Shown here one piece after another: positions 9,138 through 20,226 of a stretch of 64,000 nt of DNA. A program made the translations under genes and the position numbers. Source of the DNA: Shinisaurus crocodilurus. Taxonomy: Eukaryota > Chordata > Lepidosauria > Squamata > Shinisauridae. Each line of letters opens with the position of its first letter. Positions within the stretch are counted from its first letter, which is position 1. The notes beneath the pieces were generated by a model. The model ran no database searches. It was not told the DNA's origin and saw only the letters and a list, made by a program, of their open reading frames with translations. The stretch is from NCBI GenBank assembly GCA_021292165.1, contig CM037878.1, positions 288,038,971 to 288,102,970 on the forward strand, written 5' to 3'.

Positions 9138-9944
9138 GTTGGGGGGCTTATGGATCCCATCAAGTCCCTCAACACTTTCCCCCTGGATGGCTCACTGCCC
9201 AGGGAAGTGAGGAGGACATATATCCCTCATCCCTATGAAGCTGCGTGCGCCCAGGAGGTGCACTGCGCACCAAGTTCTCTTGCGATATCACATTACTATA
9301 AATGTGTGTGTTGCAGAGACACCTCTTGAATCAGCCATCCGGAGAGGGCAAAGTATCTTGGTCTCAGGCTTGAGCTACCTGCTTGCCAATATGGACGGAC
9401 ACCACAGGAGTCACACAGGAGCGAACAGTGCGCAGCTGGCGCCCTGGCATTTGGGCCTGTTCCTGCCGGCTCCCATGTGGGCACCCTGCGGCCGTTACGT
9501 GCGTCTGCTCCCTTTGAAGCTCCGGAGGACTGTAGGCAAAGCAATTACTGCAAACACAATAGAAAGATTTCCGTCTCCCGCTAGCTACAGTGGGCAGATA
9601 ATAGGATCACTGCTTCAAGCGCCTTCCGCTGGCAGATATAGCAACCATCGTAGTCTCCACAGTGGGCTGCCTGCAGTTGGATGTCACCTTGCTGAAGGTG
9701 TCAGAGTGAACACACAGAGGTGGCGGGGGAGGGGGGCAATGCTTTGCAAAAACCCCAGCTGCTGTGGGGGGAATGTTTCTCCCCAGAGATACAACGGGAG
9801 CTGTCACTCACTCATTCACTCACGCACACACCTCTACAGAATCGGCAGAAATTCAACATTTCCCCGCATCCTCTCCGTAGGGGAGAAGCTGTGCCTGGCA
9901 CAGAGGAAGTGGATCGAGAAAAAAAATGTCTCCCTCTCTTGTAA
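9138..9944. other. Unassigned, 0.8 kb
   Basis: No repeat family or splice-bounded exon recognised. A 268-codon frame at 9235-10041 crosses into the next hAT relic and has no family signature, so I reject it as a gene. Possibly unique sequence. Confidence 0.35.
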
Positions 9945-9952
9945 CACTAGAG

Positions 9953-10298
9953 CAAGGGTGCGGAACCACTTTCAACCCGAGGGCCCAATTCCATTTCGGA
10001 GAAGCTCTCGGGGCCCGCATTCCGGCAGTGGGCGGAGTTAAAGGCAAATGGGGCGGGGGCCAAAATACCCGCATCTTTTGGCTTAAAGCTCCTCCTGCCA
10101 GTAACTGAGTCTTAGGAGAGGCACGTCAACCATCTAGAATGGGGTGGGGGGGACTTTGCCAAATGATTGGCGGTCAGGGGAGGAAAGGGTGGGGCTATGG
10201 AAAGGGAGACAGCCTCTGAGGAATCCCCAGAGGGCCAGATTCAGACTGCACAAGGGCTAGATTGACACACACCCCGGGCCTGAGGTTCTGCAACCCTG
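9953..10298. mobile_element. hAT-like element
   Basis: Ends CAAGGGTGCGGAACC / GAGGTTCTGCAACCCTG are inverted, with flanks CACTAGAG and CACTATTG (6 of 8 identical) as a decayed duplication. The interior word GGCAGTGGGCGG is shared with 38792-39106. Confidence 0.65.
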
Positions 10299-10364
10299 CA
10301 CTATTGCTTGGGCTCATTTGACTACAAATACCCCTGCGGATAGCTGTTTTAGTTTTTAATAGTT

Positions 10365-10552
10365 TGCTTTAAGAACATAAGAAGAGCCCTGCTGGATTTG
10401 ACCAAGCATCCATCTCATCCAGGATTCTGTTCACACAGTGGCCAGCCAGGGAGGCCCTATGGACTCTGGGAGCTCACACTGGCTCAGCTTGGAAAGCTAA
10501 GCAGGGTCAGGCCTGGTTATTACAGTAGATAGATAAATAGATAGATAGAGGG
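10365..10552. mobile_element. CR1/L3 tail plus 5S-SINE fragment and (GATA)n
   Basis: A + strand LINE fragment (ACATAAGAAGAGCCCTGCTGG) to about 10470, then a 5S-SINE piece 10475-10527 that lacks the GTCTGAGCG segment and the tail, then GATA repeats. Confidence 0.6.
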
Positions 10553-10689
10553 GCTGTACCACATGCTTTTCCTGAGTATGAGCTTGATCAAGTGTTGAAG
10601 ATTTTTCTTTTTTGTGGAGGGCCACATTATTCCCTTGGGGGGGTAATCTGTCAGAAACTAGAGCGGCCCCTTACGCATCACCCCAAAAG

Positions 10690-10985
10690 AGGAAATGCAT
10701 CACCAAAAAAGAGAACGAAAGAAGACATCGATTGGCATAAAGTTTGCATGTGCTAATTTATATGCATAAATGCAAATTTAGAAATAGTTACTGTAATTTA
10801 AATATCAATGCAATCCATCCCGCCATAGTGAAGAAGACTGACCAGGTGACCTGTGTGGGCCTTGCTCCGTCTGCTGTCCAGCAGGGACAAACTCTGGATG
10901 GGCAACTTCAGCCGCCCTCCCTTGTTACGGTGCCTTGACTTTATACCAGACTTGGACTAGAGACAGCCCAGCAGGACACCTTCGA
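10690..10985 (+). repeat. repD element
   Basis: Words TATGCATAAATGCAAATTTAG, GACTGACCAGGTGACC and ACTTTATACCAGACTTGG link it to 21475-21690, 35930-36235 and 43800-44110. Superfamily unknown. Confidence 0.55.
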
Positions 10986-11085
10986 ACAGAAGACTGTAGA
11001 GTAGGATGCCCGGCCACCCTAGGCGTGGCCCCCGAAGGCAGTGCTGGCTGGGTGGGCCCGGAGCCACGAGTGGATGGCCCTGCAC

Positions 11086-11463
11086 CAGGGGTCCCCAAGG
11101 TGGCGCCAGCAAGGACCTCCGGCAGCACCCAGGAAGCTCTGCCCTCCCTGCCCCCTTCAAAAAGAAATTGTATTAAGAAAAACCTTGGACAACGTTGAGG
11201 CAGTCTCTTCTTTCTCTCCCTTTCTAGCCCCTAGCCTTGCTCTTTCTCTGCCCTCTACCCCTTTGCCCCGCTATTTCCTCCTCACTCCCAGCCTCTAGCC
11301 TCACTATTTCGCTCCACCCCCTCTTAGGACTAGCCAGGCCCCCCCACGGCAGCCATGATGCGATTAGCCACGTCCTCCATGGGAGCCATTTTGTGATCGT
11401 GCCCACAGCAGTTTCTCAAATCCCCAAATGTGCCTACAGGTCCAAAATGGCTGGGGAACCCTG
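11086..11463. mobile_element. Possible hAT relic with CT-rich interior
   Basis: CAGGGGTCCCCAAGG at the left and CTGGGGAACCCTG at the right form hAT-type inverted ends; no 8-bp duplication found. Pyrimidine-rich inside; a (CT)n run follows at 11541-11568. Confidence 0.45.
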
Positions 11464-11535
11464 GTCTACAACTTTCCTCTTTCTGCCACCTTCTTTCTTT
11501 CTCTCTCTCCCTCCCTGCCCCTCTCTGTGTCTGAC

Positions 11536-11571
<36 letters not shown>

Positions 11572-11765
11572 ACCCCGGTTTTCTCTTCCTCACCAGTGGG
11601 CAGCTGTGGGAGGGACTGACCACTCTTGCCAAAGGTCCAATGAACCAGGGCTTTTGCAGTTTGGCCAAGGGCTGCAGGTTTTAATCCATGCAAACATTTA
11701 CAACATGTTACACACACACAGCCACCCAATTTTCAGCATCACGTTGGAATGGAATGGAATGCCTT
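11464..11765. other. CT-rich and unassigned
   Basis: Pyrimidine tract with (CT)n to 11568, then about 200 bp with no assignment. Confidence 0.4.
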
Positions 11766-12136
11766 TAACATCTGTGGTTTTATGGCCAGATCGTATCTGC
11801 ATTTACGTAGAAGTAAACCTCAGTGAGTTCAATGGGGCTTACTCCAAAGTGGTGCTTGCTTTATTAGCTCTTTTCGGCACCAGGTGAAGACCATTCCCCC
11901 CTCCCCCGCAGAACGTTCAACGCATGATTTATTTAATTCATCTTGTTGCTTCCACTGTTGGTTTTTTATTGCTAATCCTGCTGCTTTTATCATTATTTTG
12001 TGGCTTTTCATGTTTTACCGTGCAATCCTGTCTGTGCCTACTCAGAAATAAGCCCATTGAGTTCAATGGGATTTACAGTCAGGTAACTGGTCATGGAATT
12101 GCAGGTTTAGAGTGCAATCCTAAGCATATTTAGACA
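11766..12136. repeat. Fragments of a GTTCAATGGG-type MITE
   Basis: GAGTTCAATGGGGCTTACTCC near 11826 and GAGTTCAATGGGATTTACAG near 12059, plus GAGTGCAATCCTAAGCATA, belong to a family also seen at 12396-12610, 24200-24330 and 54890-54975. Confidence 0.55.
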
Positions 12137-12350
12137 GAAAGAGCCATTGTGGCGTAGTGGTGAGAGTGTTGGACTGGGACTTGGGAGATCCAGGTTCTAG
12201 TCCCCGCTCGGCCATGAAGCTTCACTGGGTGACTTTAGACCAGTCACGGACTCTCAGCCTAACCTACCTCACAGGGTTGTTGTGAGGATAATATGGAGAG
12301 CAGGAGGAAGAGAATTATGTAAGCTGCCTTGGGTTCCTTGCAGGAAAAAA

Positions 12351-12392
<42 letters not shown>
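12137..12392 (+). mobile_element. Sauria-type SINE
   Basis: Complete from the head (GCCATTGTGGCGTAGTGG) to AAGCTGCCTTGGGTTCC, with a (TA)n run at 12354-12384 and an ATAAATAAATA end. Confidence 0.85.
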
Positions 12393-12395
<3 letters not shown>

Positions 12396-12398
<3 letters not shown>

Positions 12399-12610
12399 AC
12401 TCCCAGCTGGTTATAGGATTGCAGCCTTAGGGTGCAATCCTATGCATATTTAGGTGGAAATACGTCCTACAACTCCCAGCTGGTTATAGGATTGCAGCCT
12501 TAGGGTGCAATCCTATGCATGTTTAGATAGTTGTAGGACTTATTTCCAACTAAGTTGTAGTAGGGCATGTTTATTTCCAACTAAACATACATAGGATTGC
12601 ACCCTTGATG
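12396..12610. repeat. 73-bp tandem duplication plus flanking relic
   Basis: Unit 1 at 12396-12468 and unit 2 from 12469 both begin ACAACTCCCAGCTGGTTA and carry GGGTGCAATCCTATGCAT; unit 2 is nearly identical. More GGATTGCACCC-type sequence follows to 12605. Confidence 0.75.
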
Positions 12611-13133
12611 TTTGATGCTAAATGTTGCATTAAAAAAACAAAGAGATGAGCATCAACCAGAAACTTTCACCACTAGATTTTGATGGGCCTCCAGACCGAA
12701 GCGGATGAAAGGCACAGGATGACAGCGGCTCCAGAAACTCTTGGCTTGGGAGAGCATGGCAAAAGAGATACCGTAAGCAGCAGTATGATGATCCTGGGAT
12801 GGAAGAAGAGGTCTTTTGTGTTGGATGAACAAGACTCTTCCAAGTCCCAGGACGACGCTGGCTGGGGGTGGGGGAGCCCCTTTGGACAAACTGCTGGTGC
12901 ATAAGAGACGGGAAGGAAGAATGCGCACGCGCTGTCTGTCGCTCCCTTGAGAAGTAAAAGCGTATTGACCCATATCCAGAATCTGAGGCCTATGAAAGGA
13001 GCGATCGTGGCACACAAGCACCGCCTCCAGGATTCAATTAATAAGGTGCTCTGAGCCGTTATGGATTATTACTGAGTAAGCATCTGTGGCTTTCACCAAG
13101 GGCTACTGAAATGGATGAGTTGTTGGCTGCTGA
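12611..13133. other. Unassigned, 0.5 kb
   Basis: No repeat family recognised; overlapping short frames on both strands without splice sites or family signature. Confidence 0.3.
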
Positions 13134-13141
13134 GTCTAGGG

Positions 13142-13276
13142 CAGTGTTCTCCAACCTTGGGTCCCCAGATGTGTTTGGCCTACAACTCCCAGCATGCCCC
13201 AGCCAGCTACGCTGGCTGGGGCATGCTGGGAGTTGTAGGCCAAACACATCTGGGGACCCAAGGTTGGAGAACACTG
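13142..13276. mobile_element. hpA hairpin MITE
   Basis: 135 bp, exact duplication GTCTAGGG (13134-13141, 13277-13284). Both arms share a variant: TGTGTTTGG in the left, CCAAACACA in the right, against TGTTTTTGG elsewhere. Confidence 0.92.
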
Positions 13277-13459
13277 GTCTAGGGGTTGAGGATACGCCTC
13301 CTCCTCCTCTTCCTGGAATCTGGTATTCAGACAGATCTAAAAAGGCAAGGGTGTAGTCTTCTTGGCTAGAGAGCAGCTTAGCCAGCAGCGGGGGGGGGGG
13401 GGGACACTCCGTGAACTTGTTGAGAAGGGAAACATGAGGAAAATACCCACAGATGCAAG

Positions 13460-13583
13460 CAGGGCTCTCCAACCTGGGGTCCCCAGATGTTGCTGGCCTA
13501 CAGCTCCCAGCATGGCTAATGGCAAGGGATTCTGGGTTGCTGTAGTCCTGCAACATCTGGGGACCCCAGGTTGGAGATCCCTG
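13460..13583. mobile_element. hpB hairpin MITE
   Basis: Ends CAGGGCTCTCC / GGAGATCCCTG; arms share the variant AACCTGGGG / CCCCAGGTT. No clear duplication. Confidence 0.8.
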
Positions 13584-13671
13584 CAAATAAGGGATGGTTT
13601 TTGGTCTTTCAAAGGACCAAAGAGGATGGTAGGTAGTGGGTACTCCTTCTTAGGGTGCAATCCTATGCTGG

Positions 13672-13840
13672 CTTATGCTGGCTCAGCTTATCTGAGCGTG
13701 GAAAGCTAAGCAGGGTCAAGCCTGGTTATTACTTGGATGGGAGACCCCTCCTCTAGTTTCCTGCATTGAGCAGGGGGTTGGACTCGATAGCCTTGTAGGC
13801 TCCTTCCAACTCTATGATCTATGAAATCTATGAAATCTAT
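13672..13840 (+). mobile_element. 5S-SINE
   Basis: Near full-length: GGCTCAGCTTATCTGAGCG, GGAAAGCTAAGCAGGGTCA, CTTGGATGGGAGACC, then the CR1-like GAGCAGGGGGTTGGACTCG and tail TCTATGAAATC repeats. Confidence 0.85.
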
Positions 13841-14447
13841 GTTTCAACAGGAAAAAAAAAAAAGTCCTATGACTCCCAGCATTCCCCAGCCAGCTAGGAT
13901 TGTTCCCTTCATGTCTACGCTGCTGTTAAAGGCACAGGAGCAGGGCCAGTAAACAAAGTTGGCAGCCCTAGGCCAGAGGCACGTTTTGCCCTTTTCAAGT
14001 CTATGCCTTCCATTTAGGGCAGGGATGGGGAGCGTGCAGCCCCAGGGCCCAGTGCGGCCCTCAGACTAATTTCACCTGGGGAGCCAAGAGAGGGCAGAAG
14101 GAGGGTGCGACTGAGGGGGGCCCGAATGGGAGTGGGGGAGCTGAAATGGGTGTGGCCATGGAAGAGGAGGAAGCCCCCTGCGAGTGATTGGTTCAGACCT
14201 CCATCGAGAATTTGTCCCTCCTCCAGGAGTCTGGCGGATGGGAAGGGAGAACAGGAGAGAGTTGGAAAGGGGGTGGCAGAAAGAGAGAGAAAAGGAGGTG
14301 TTGCCACCCTCTTTTGGCTCTGGTCTTGTCCACTTTGGGCTCTAGAATCCACCCACTAGTATGCTCTCCCTCAGGGAATACACTAAAACCCCCCCCCCCC
14401 GCAACAGACAAAAGGTTTCCCGTGGCAAATCTAGGGAATATAATTAA
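13841..14447. other. Mixed repeat remnants
   Basis: A CTCCCAGCATTCCCCAGCC fragment near 13870, a hAT-like GGGATGGGGAGCGTGCAGCCCC segment near 14021, and a C run at 14389-14400. No exon. Confidence 0.4.
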
Positions 14448-15524
14448 TTGTGTTTTAATGGTGTTTCAATTGTGTTTATGATTTTACATCTTGTCGAGGG
14501 GAAACGTCCCACTGGTGTGGGAATTATATATCGAACAGATGGAAAGCTTTTTAATCTCAGCAGGCTGAAAGCAAAAAGTAAGGTAATTACAACCTCCATT
14601 GTGGAACTTCAGTATGCTGATGATAATGTGGTCTCCGCACATTCAGAGGATGATCTCCAAACTATCCTAAATGCTTTTGCAGAAGCATATGGAAAACTTG
14701 GTCTCTCACTTAACATCAAAAAAACCAAAGTGCTTCATCAGCAAGTGCAAGCTAACCCTTTGGTGATGCCATCTATCCAGCTTGGCGGGACAATACTGGG
14801 AAATGTCGATCATTTTCTCTATCTTGGCAGCTATCTTTCTGTTACAGCTAACATCGACAGTGAAATCCAGCATCGTCTGAGCTCCGCAAGTGCCGCGTTT
14901 TCTCGAATGAAACATAGAGTGTTCAAGGATCGGGATATTTGTAAGAAGACCAAAACACTGGTTTATGAAGCCATTGTATTACCAACTTTATTGTATGCCT
15001 GCGAAAGATTTCATCAACGTTGCCTCCGGAAAATCCTGCGAATTACATGGGAAGATAGGCGAACAAATGTCAGTGTACTGGAAGAAGCAAAGACTACCAG
15101 CGTTGAAAAAATGATCCTTCAACGCCAACTTCAGTGGACCGGTCATGTTGTTCGAATGCCTGACTGCCGTCTCCCAAAGCAGTTACTTTATTCCCAACTC
15201 AAGGATGGAAAGCGGAATATCGGTGGTCAATATAAGAGGTTTAAAGATGTTCTTAAGGCTAATCTAAAAATATGCAATATAAACATCAAAAACTGGGAAG
15301 CTCTGGCCCATGAACGATCTAACTGGAGGTTGGCCTTTCACAAAGGTTCTATGGACTTTGAAGAAGCCCGAGTGCAAGGTGAAAGGGAGAAACGTGCTAG
15401 GCGAAAAGCACGTCAAATGAATCCTTTACAGGACCATCTTCCATCTGGTAACCTGTGTCCTCACTGTGGGAAGCTGTGTGGATCTCGAATTGGCCTCCAC
15501 AGTCACTTACGGACCCATCGCTAG
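14448..15524 (+). CDS. LINE reverse transcriptase fragment with terminal C2H2 finger
   Basis: 358-codon frame of a 5'-truncated non-LTR retrotransposon. The RT active site YADD sits at residues 56-59; RQLQWTGHVVRMPDCRLPKQ and GKRNIGGQYKRFKD mark the post-RT region. The C-terminus CPHCGKLC...HSHLRTHR spells C-x2-C-x12-H-x3-H, one zinc finger just before the stop. Compared with the copy at 18308-18880, 39 nt (13 codons) are missing after LLYAC, between GAAA repeats. The 3' end (CTCGGTCACGAGTGATCGCC) recurs at 18227 and 38300. LINE clade not assigned. Confidence 0.85.
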   Translation: MCFNGVSIVFMILHLVEGKRPTGVGIIYRTDGKLFNLSRLKAKSKVITTSIVELQYADDNVVSAHSEDDLQTILNAFAEAYGKLGLSLNIKKTKVLHQQVQANPLVMPSIQLGGTILGNVDHFLYLGSYLSVTANIDSEIQHRLSSASAAFSRMKHRVFKDRDICKKTKTLVYEAIVLPTLLYACERFHQRCLRKILRITWEDRRTNVSVLEEAKTTSVEKMILQRQLQWTGHVVRMPDCRLPKQLLYSQLKDGKRNIGGQYKRFKDVLKANLKICNINIKNWEALAHERSNWRLAFHKGSMDFEEARVQGEREKRARRKARQMNPLQDHLPSGNLCPHCGKLCGSRIGLHSHLRTHR

Positions 15525-15745
15525 AGTCTACGCAATTTTCTTTAGAATTTTCCTCCTTTTAAAATCTCCTTTTTGTAAAAAAAAATTTATTTTTTTTTAA
15601 ATCCTGGAAGACAATCTTACTCGGTCACGAGTGATCGCCTGACTGACTGATTATATTTATCCTGATTGTACATCGCCCAGGGTGGCCGGGTGACCAGCCA
15701 GATGGGCGATTTAGAAATATAATAAATAAATAAATAAATAAATAA
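15525..15745 (+). mobile_element. LINE 3' UTR and an L2-like tail
   Basis: The LINE 3' UTR ends near 15645. An L2-type end follows, CCAGATGGGCGATTTAGAAATAT with an AAATA array, the same end as at 41310-41345. Confidence 0.65.
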
Positions 15746-15837
15746 TCATGCAAATTCCTTTTGAAATCCTGGATCCCCCTTCAGCTCACAACATGGAAGT
15801 TGACACCTGCTTTTAATATTAGTTCTGGCATGTATCA

Positions 15838-15972
15838 GCTTTCCCCAACCTGGTGCCCTGCAGATACTTCGGACTCCAACTCCCATCAGCCCCAGCCAGC
15901 ATGGCCAATTGTTAGGAATGCTGAGGGTTGCGGTCTAAAACATCTGGAGGTCACCAGGTTGAAGGAGCCTGG
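15838..15972. mobile_element. hpC hairpin MITE
   Basis: Left arm CCCCAACCTGGTGCCCTGCAG, centre CAGCCAGCATGGCC, right arm AAACATCTGGAGG; about 75-80 percent arm identity. Confidence 0.75.
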
Positions 15973-16027
15973 CGTATACACTTCCCTCCCCACCTCATTC
16001 ACTTTCCTGCGTCTCTCTTTCTCCTCT

Positions 16028-16028
16028 T

Positions 16029-16071
<43 letters not shown>

Positions 16072-16092
16072 ATATATATATATATATATATA
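16028..16092. repeat. (TA)n(TGTA)n(TA)n microsatellite
   Basis: Compound array of TA and TGTA units. Confidence 0.9.
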
Positions 16093-17572
16093 AAAGAATT
16101 AAGCAAGACAAAAACAGAAAATGGCAGGGGGCCACTGGTATGATCCAGTGATGAGTTACGACTAGGGTTGCCACCTTTGTTTTCTGGCTCTGCTGCTGTG
16201 CCACTAACACCAGTAGACACACCGAAATTTGGCGGGTGAAACTTTTCCCATCACTTTATCTCCACGCCAGGAAAAGCTTGCCCCAGATAAATTTCTATCT
16301 GCTACCTTGCTGTTTGGGGTGCAGGGCCCAGGGACTGGTTTCTTGTGTTTGTTTGTTTACGGTGGCAACCTCGTTCATGACTTTCCGGGTGGAGATCAGT
16401 GGGATAGCAAGGGTTTTTATCTCTGGTGTGCAGACATCGCTGAAAATGCACACTGACCTGTGCACGCAGCAGGACCTGAGATCGTTTTCAAAGCGTTGCA
16501 GCTGAAACAGCCTGGAATTCCTGTTCTGCGTAGATGGAGTTGCAGATTCAGGACCCTGGCAATCTCCGAAATGGATTCGGATTTCCTTGATCCCATAAAC
16601 AATGGGGCTCCTGGTAAACATTTCCCACTCCAAATATATAATTTCACTCTGAATTTAAAAGAGAGGGTTAATCTGTTTCCCAGCAAGTAAACATCCACTT
16701 TTAGTCCACCCCTGCTCATTAAATCCGTCAGACTGTCTACAATTTTAAAGGAAACCCAGAGTGATTAAATATAAACTGCAGCAGCTGCTGCTGGACTCTG
16801 CTGTTCAACCTGTGCAAGGCCATTATTTGTAGGCTGCGTCTTTTAACCTGCTTTCCACCCTGTATAGGAGAAGCCTGCTGGATTATGCGCCTCGGCCCCG
16901 AAAGCAGATGTTGCAGGATCTCTTCTGTAAATGTTTAATGACATTCACTTTGCTAGCGAGTCCGGTTTCATCCACGCCACCTCCAATGACAATTTCAGAC
17001 CTTTGCAAACAAAGCAAGGCTGGTCTGGGTTGCCTCCGGGATGGGACATAAACAGGGAAACCTGAGAGCGCACGCAAATGGCTAGGGATGAGAGCGCTCC
17101 ACCTGGTAGAGTTGCCAACTGACCAGAAAAATGACTGGCCTGCTCTTGTGCCTTTAGCAGAGTTGCTTCATCTGCCAAAATCAGCAGAGGAAGTGTTCAC
17201 AGCAATCAGCATTATCACCCGCTGACATCTGCGCATCAAGCCAATATTTATTGAAGGCAAAAGCACAGTGGCTGGTTGAGAAGTTGACAGCCTTTCCTCC
17301 ACGTGTGCGTGCACAATATCTCATGGCAACATTACGTCAGCTCCCATCGAGTCTGAAGGACAGAGTGTGACGTCCTGATGTGAGGATCTGATGCTCCATT
17401 TGTGCCTAACTGGGGGGACTGGCCTCCAGTATCTTTAAAAACTTATATGAGAAGCAGAAGCTCAACGGATGAAGCTTTCTCCAGCACTAGATTTGGTACT
17501 GCAGGGAACTTTGCCTGTTGAAGTTGTGCCTGTCATACAGCCACCAAAAAGGCATATGCCATCCTTCTCCGA
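16093..17572. other. Unassigned, 1.5 kb, mostly unique-looking
   Basis: No recognised family, though GTTGCCACC and GTTGCCAACTGACC at 16166 and 17111 may be old element ends. Short frames on both strands show no family signature. One of the longest repeat-poor stretches in the window. Confidence 0.35.
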
Positions 17573-18044
17573 CTGGCCGCCTTCCAGATGTGTTGGCCGG
17601 CAACTCATCCATCAGCCAAAAAACCAACGCCCATCAGGAGGCTGTGCACACTCGCATATACGCACATACACACACATACACACACACACATACCCTGCCC
17701 CCCAAGATAAGCATCACAGCTAAGGGGGAGACCCACCTAGCCCCATACATCAGCCAGAGAAGGAAGAGCTGCAGGGAGCTTGTTTTGCCCTGCCCTGCCA
17801 GAAAGAACACCATAAGAACTTAGAAACTGAGAAGTGGTGCCTGAGTTTTGCTTCTTCTCCTTTTTTCCCCTCTACCTTCCCAATCCCTTTTCCTTTTGTG
17901 TCATGACTTTTAAGACTGTAAGCCTGAGGGCAGGGACGCTCTCAGTATTAATCTTCATAAACCACTCTGCGAGCCTTCTTTGGTGGCTGGGAATGATGGG
18001 AGTTGCAGTCCAACACTTCTGGAGGGCGCCAGGTTGGGGGAAGA
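17573..18044. mobile_element. hpC half elements and (CA)n
   Basis: Half element CCTTCCAGATGTGTTGG near 17580; (CA)n at 17660-17692; second half GGGAATGATGGGAGTTGCAG...GCCAGGTTGGGG at 17985-18040. Sequence between is unassigned. Confidence 0.5.
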
Positions 18045-18224
18045 GAGGCATATAATGAATGAAGAGGAGACCAAAAAAGCTGCACCTGCTGTACACCCAC
18101 CCCTCTCTCAGTTGTTCAAGACCCAGGAGGATTGCCATGGGTGACAGGAGAGTTGACCACCCGTAGTATATATATTTTTTTCCAATCTAAGGCTTTTAGA
18201 TTGTTTCACATACAACTTATCTTA

Positions 18225-18948
18225 TCATCATCAGGCGATCACTCGTGACCGAGTAAGATTGTCTTCCGGGATAAAAGGAGGAAATTCTAAAGAAGATTGT
18301 GTAGACTCTAGCGATGGGTCCGTAAGTGACTGTGGAGGCCAATTCTAGATCCACACAGCTTCCCACAGTGAGGACACAGGTTACCAGATAGAAGATGGTC
18401 CTGTAAAGGATTCATTTGACGTGCTTTTCGCTTAGCACGTTTCTCCCTTTCACCTTGCACTCGGGCTTCTTCAAAGTCCATGGAACCTTTGTGAAAGGCC
18501 AACCTCCATTTAGATCGTTCATGGGCCAGAGCTTCCCAGTTTTCGATGTTTATATTGCATTTTTTTAGATTAGCCTTATGAACATCTTTAAACCTCTTAT
18601 ATTGACCACCGATATTCCGCTTTCCATCCTTGAGTTGGGAGTAAAGTAACTGCTTTGGGAGACGGCAGTCAGGCATTCGAACAACATGACCGGTCCACTG
18701 AAGTTGGCGTTGAAGGATCATTTTTTCAATGCTAGTAGTCTTTGCTTCTTCCAGTACACTGACATTTGTTCGCCTATCTTCCCAAGTAATTTGCAGGATT
18801 TTCCGGAGGCAACGTTGATGAAACCTTTCAAGGAGGTGGAAGTGACGTTTATAGATAGTCCATGTTTCGCAGGCATACAATAAAGTTGGTAATACAATGG
18901 CTTCATAAACCAGTGTTTTGGTCTTCTTACAAATATCCCGATCCTCGA
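18225..18948 (-). mobile_element. LINE fragment, second copy of the zinc-finger LINE
   Basis: Reverse copy of the element at 14.4-15.65 kb, from the 3' UTR (AGGCGATCACTCGTGACC) to a 5' truncation near 18948. Confidence 0.88.
18308..18880 (-). CDS. LINE ORF2 C-terminal fragment with C2H2 finger
   Basis: 190 open codons, MYACETWTIYKRHFHLLERF at the start, then the same WTGHVVRMPDCRLPKQ, KRFKDVHKANLKKC and a terminal CPHCGKLC...HLRTHR finger. Retains the 13 codons lost from the 14.4-kb copy, so this is the better guide to the ancestral sequence. RT active site lies upstream and is lost here. Confidence 0.82.
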   Translation of the reverse strand: MYACETWTIYKRHFHLLERFHQRCLRKILQITWEDRRTNVSVLEEAKTTSIEKMILQRQLQWTGHVVRMPDCRLPKQLLYSQLKDGKRNIGGQYKRFKDVHKANLKKCNINIENWEALAHERSKWRLAFHKGSMDFEEARVQGEREKRAKRKARQMNPLQDHLLSGNLCPHCGKLCGSRIGLHSHLRTHR

Positions 18949-19644
18949 GTTATCTTATAAACCTCACAACAGCCCTGTAAAGTAGATCAGTAGTGATCAT
19001 CATCGCCATATTGCAGGTTGAGCGAGAATGGCTTACCTAAGGCTGTCTAGCGTGGCACGATGATGGCTGAGACAAGCTCTGAAGTGAGGACTCCTTGATT
19101 TAGAGCTCAGCCTCTGGGCCGCTGGGCTTCGAGCCTGCCCATAAGTCACAAGCGCTGCTTTGATGCTTCCTGTAATGTAATTTTTACTTCCTCATCATAA
19201 TAGCTTTGCCCAGCGCGGTCAGCCCCAGCAGTCGCAGATACTTACACAACCGGCTGAAAGCAACCCTGTCATAACTCCGTGCTTCTCCAGACGTTACCTC
19301 ATGTTCAGAGCCATGTCCTTGTTGCAATCTTTACCCCATGACCAAATACCGAGGAACAGCCTGCCATGGGCTGGTCCTCCTTGCCGAATTCCTGGCCTGC
19401 ATAAGTGGACTTGGAACTGTTGACTTAAGGGTTGCAAGCTGTTTTTGGAAGGAATCCACTAACCCTTGGGTTGCAGGGGCTAGTCCAAATGCACGTTCAT
19501 CAGTTGGTCTGGTACATCACCAGCCTAATGGCGTGGGATCCTTTTGCACAGACACGCCCCACAAAATAAAAGTAGGGAGCAGCACAGACCAAAAACTAAA
19601 TAAAATGCTGCCTATTCATATCCTTCAGCATGTCACAGACTAAA
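18949..19644. other. Unassigned; possible MIR-like remnant
   Basis: AAACCTCACAACAGCCCTGTAAAGTAG near 18958 and GGCTTACCTAAGGCTG near 19031 resemble a core-SINE/MIR body, but I am unsure. No exon seen. Confidence 0.3.
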
Positions 19645-19870
19645 ATGGGGATATTTATTTTATTTTATTTATTACATTTATATCCCACCTTTTTTCCTGC
19701 AAGGAATCTAAAGTGGCTTACATGATCCTCCTCCTCCTCCTCTCCATTTTATCCTCACAACAACCCTGTGAGGTAGGTTAGGCTGAGAGTCAGTGCCTGG
19801 CCCAAAAGTCACCCAGTGAGCTTTATGGCTGAGTGGGGACTAGAACCCCGGTCTCCATAGGTCTCCAATT
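19645..19870 (-). mobile_element. Sauria-type SINE, head truncated
   Basis: TTTATTACATTTATATCCCACC to GGGGACTAGAACCCCGG; the tRNA head is missing. Confidence 0.82.
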
Positions 19871-20226
19871 CCATAGGATTGCTGCCTTCGCTGATCACCT
19901 GTGGGGAGCAAGGATTGCTTTTAGGTGATTAGGCAAGGAAACTTTACCCCCCCCCCAAATGTGTATGCTTTTCCTTTTAGAATAATCTAAGTAGGTGCTG
20001 ACATGAGACTGGCATATTATTTTTATTGCATATTTTAGTTGTCTTGTATGTTGCTTTGGGGGCCTGTGGTCAAAATGCAGCATAACAATAAATGTTAGCA
20101 TTATGATGGAAGCCAGTGCACATTTTTGGCTCTGATCCAACAGGGCATGCTCAGCACAACTAGGGCGGCATGCATGTGACAAAACTGGAGAACATTCAAA
20201 ATAACCCAATGGGGAAAAGAGACAGT
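19871..20226. other. Unassigned, 0.35 kb
   Basis: A C run at 19949-19957; nothing else recognised. Confidence 0.3.

Noticed and set aside
9235..10041. 268-codon + strand frame
   Set aside because: Crosses the border of a hAT-like element, has no conserved motif, and its composition is like neighbouring non-coding DNA.
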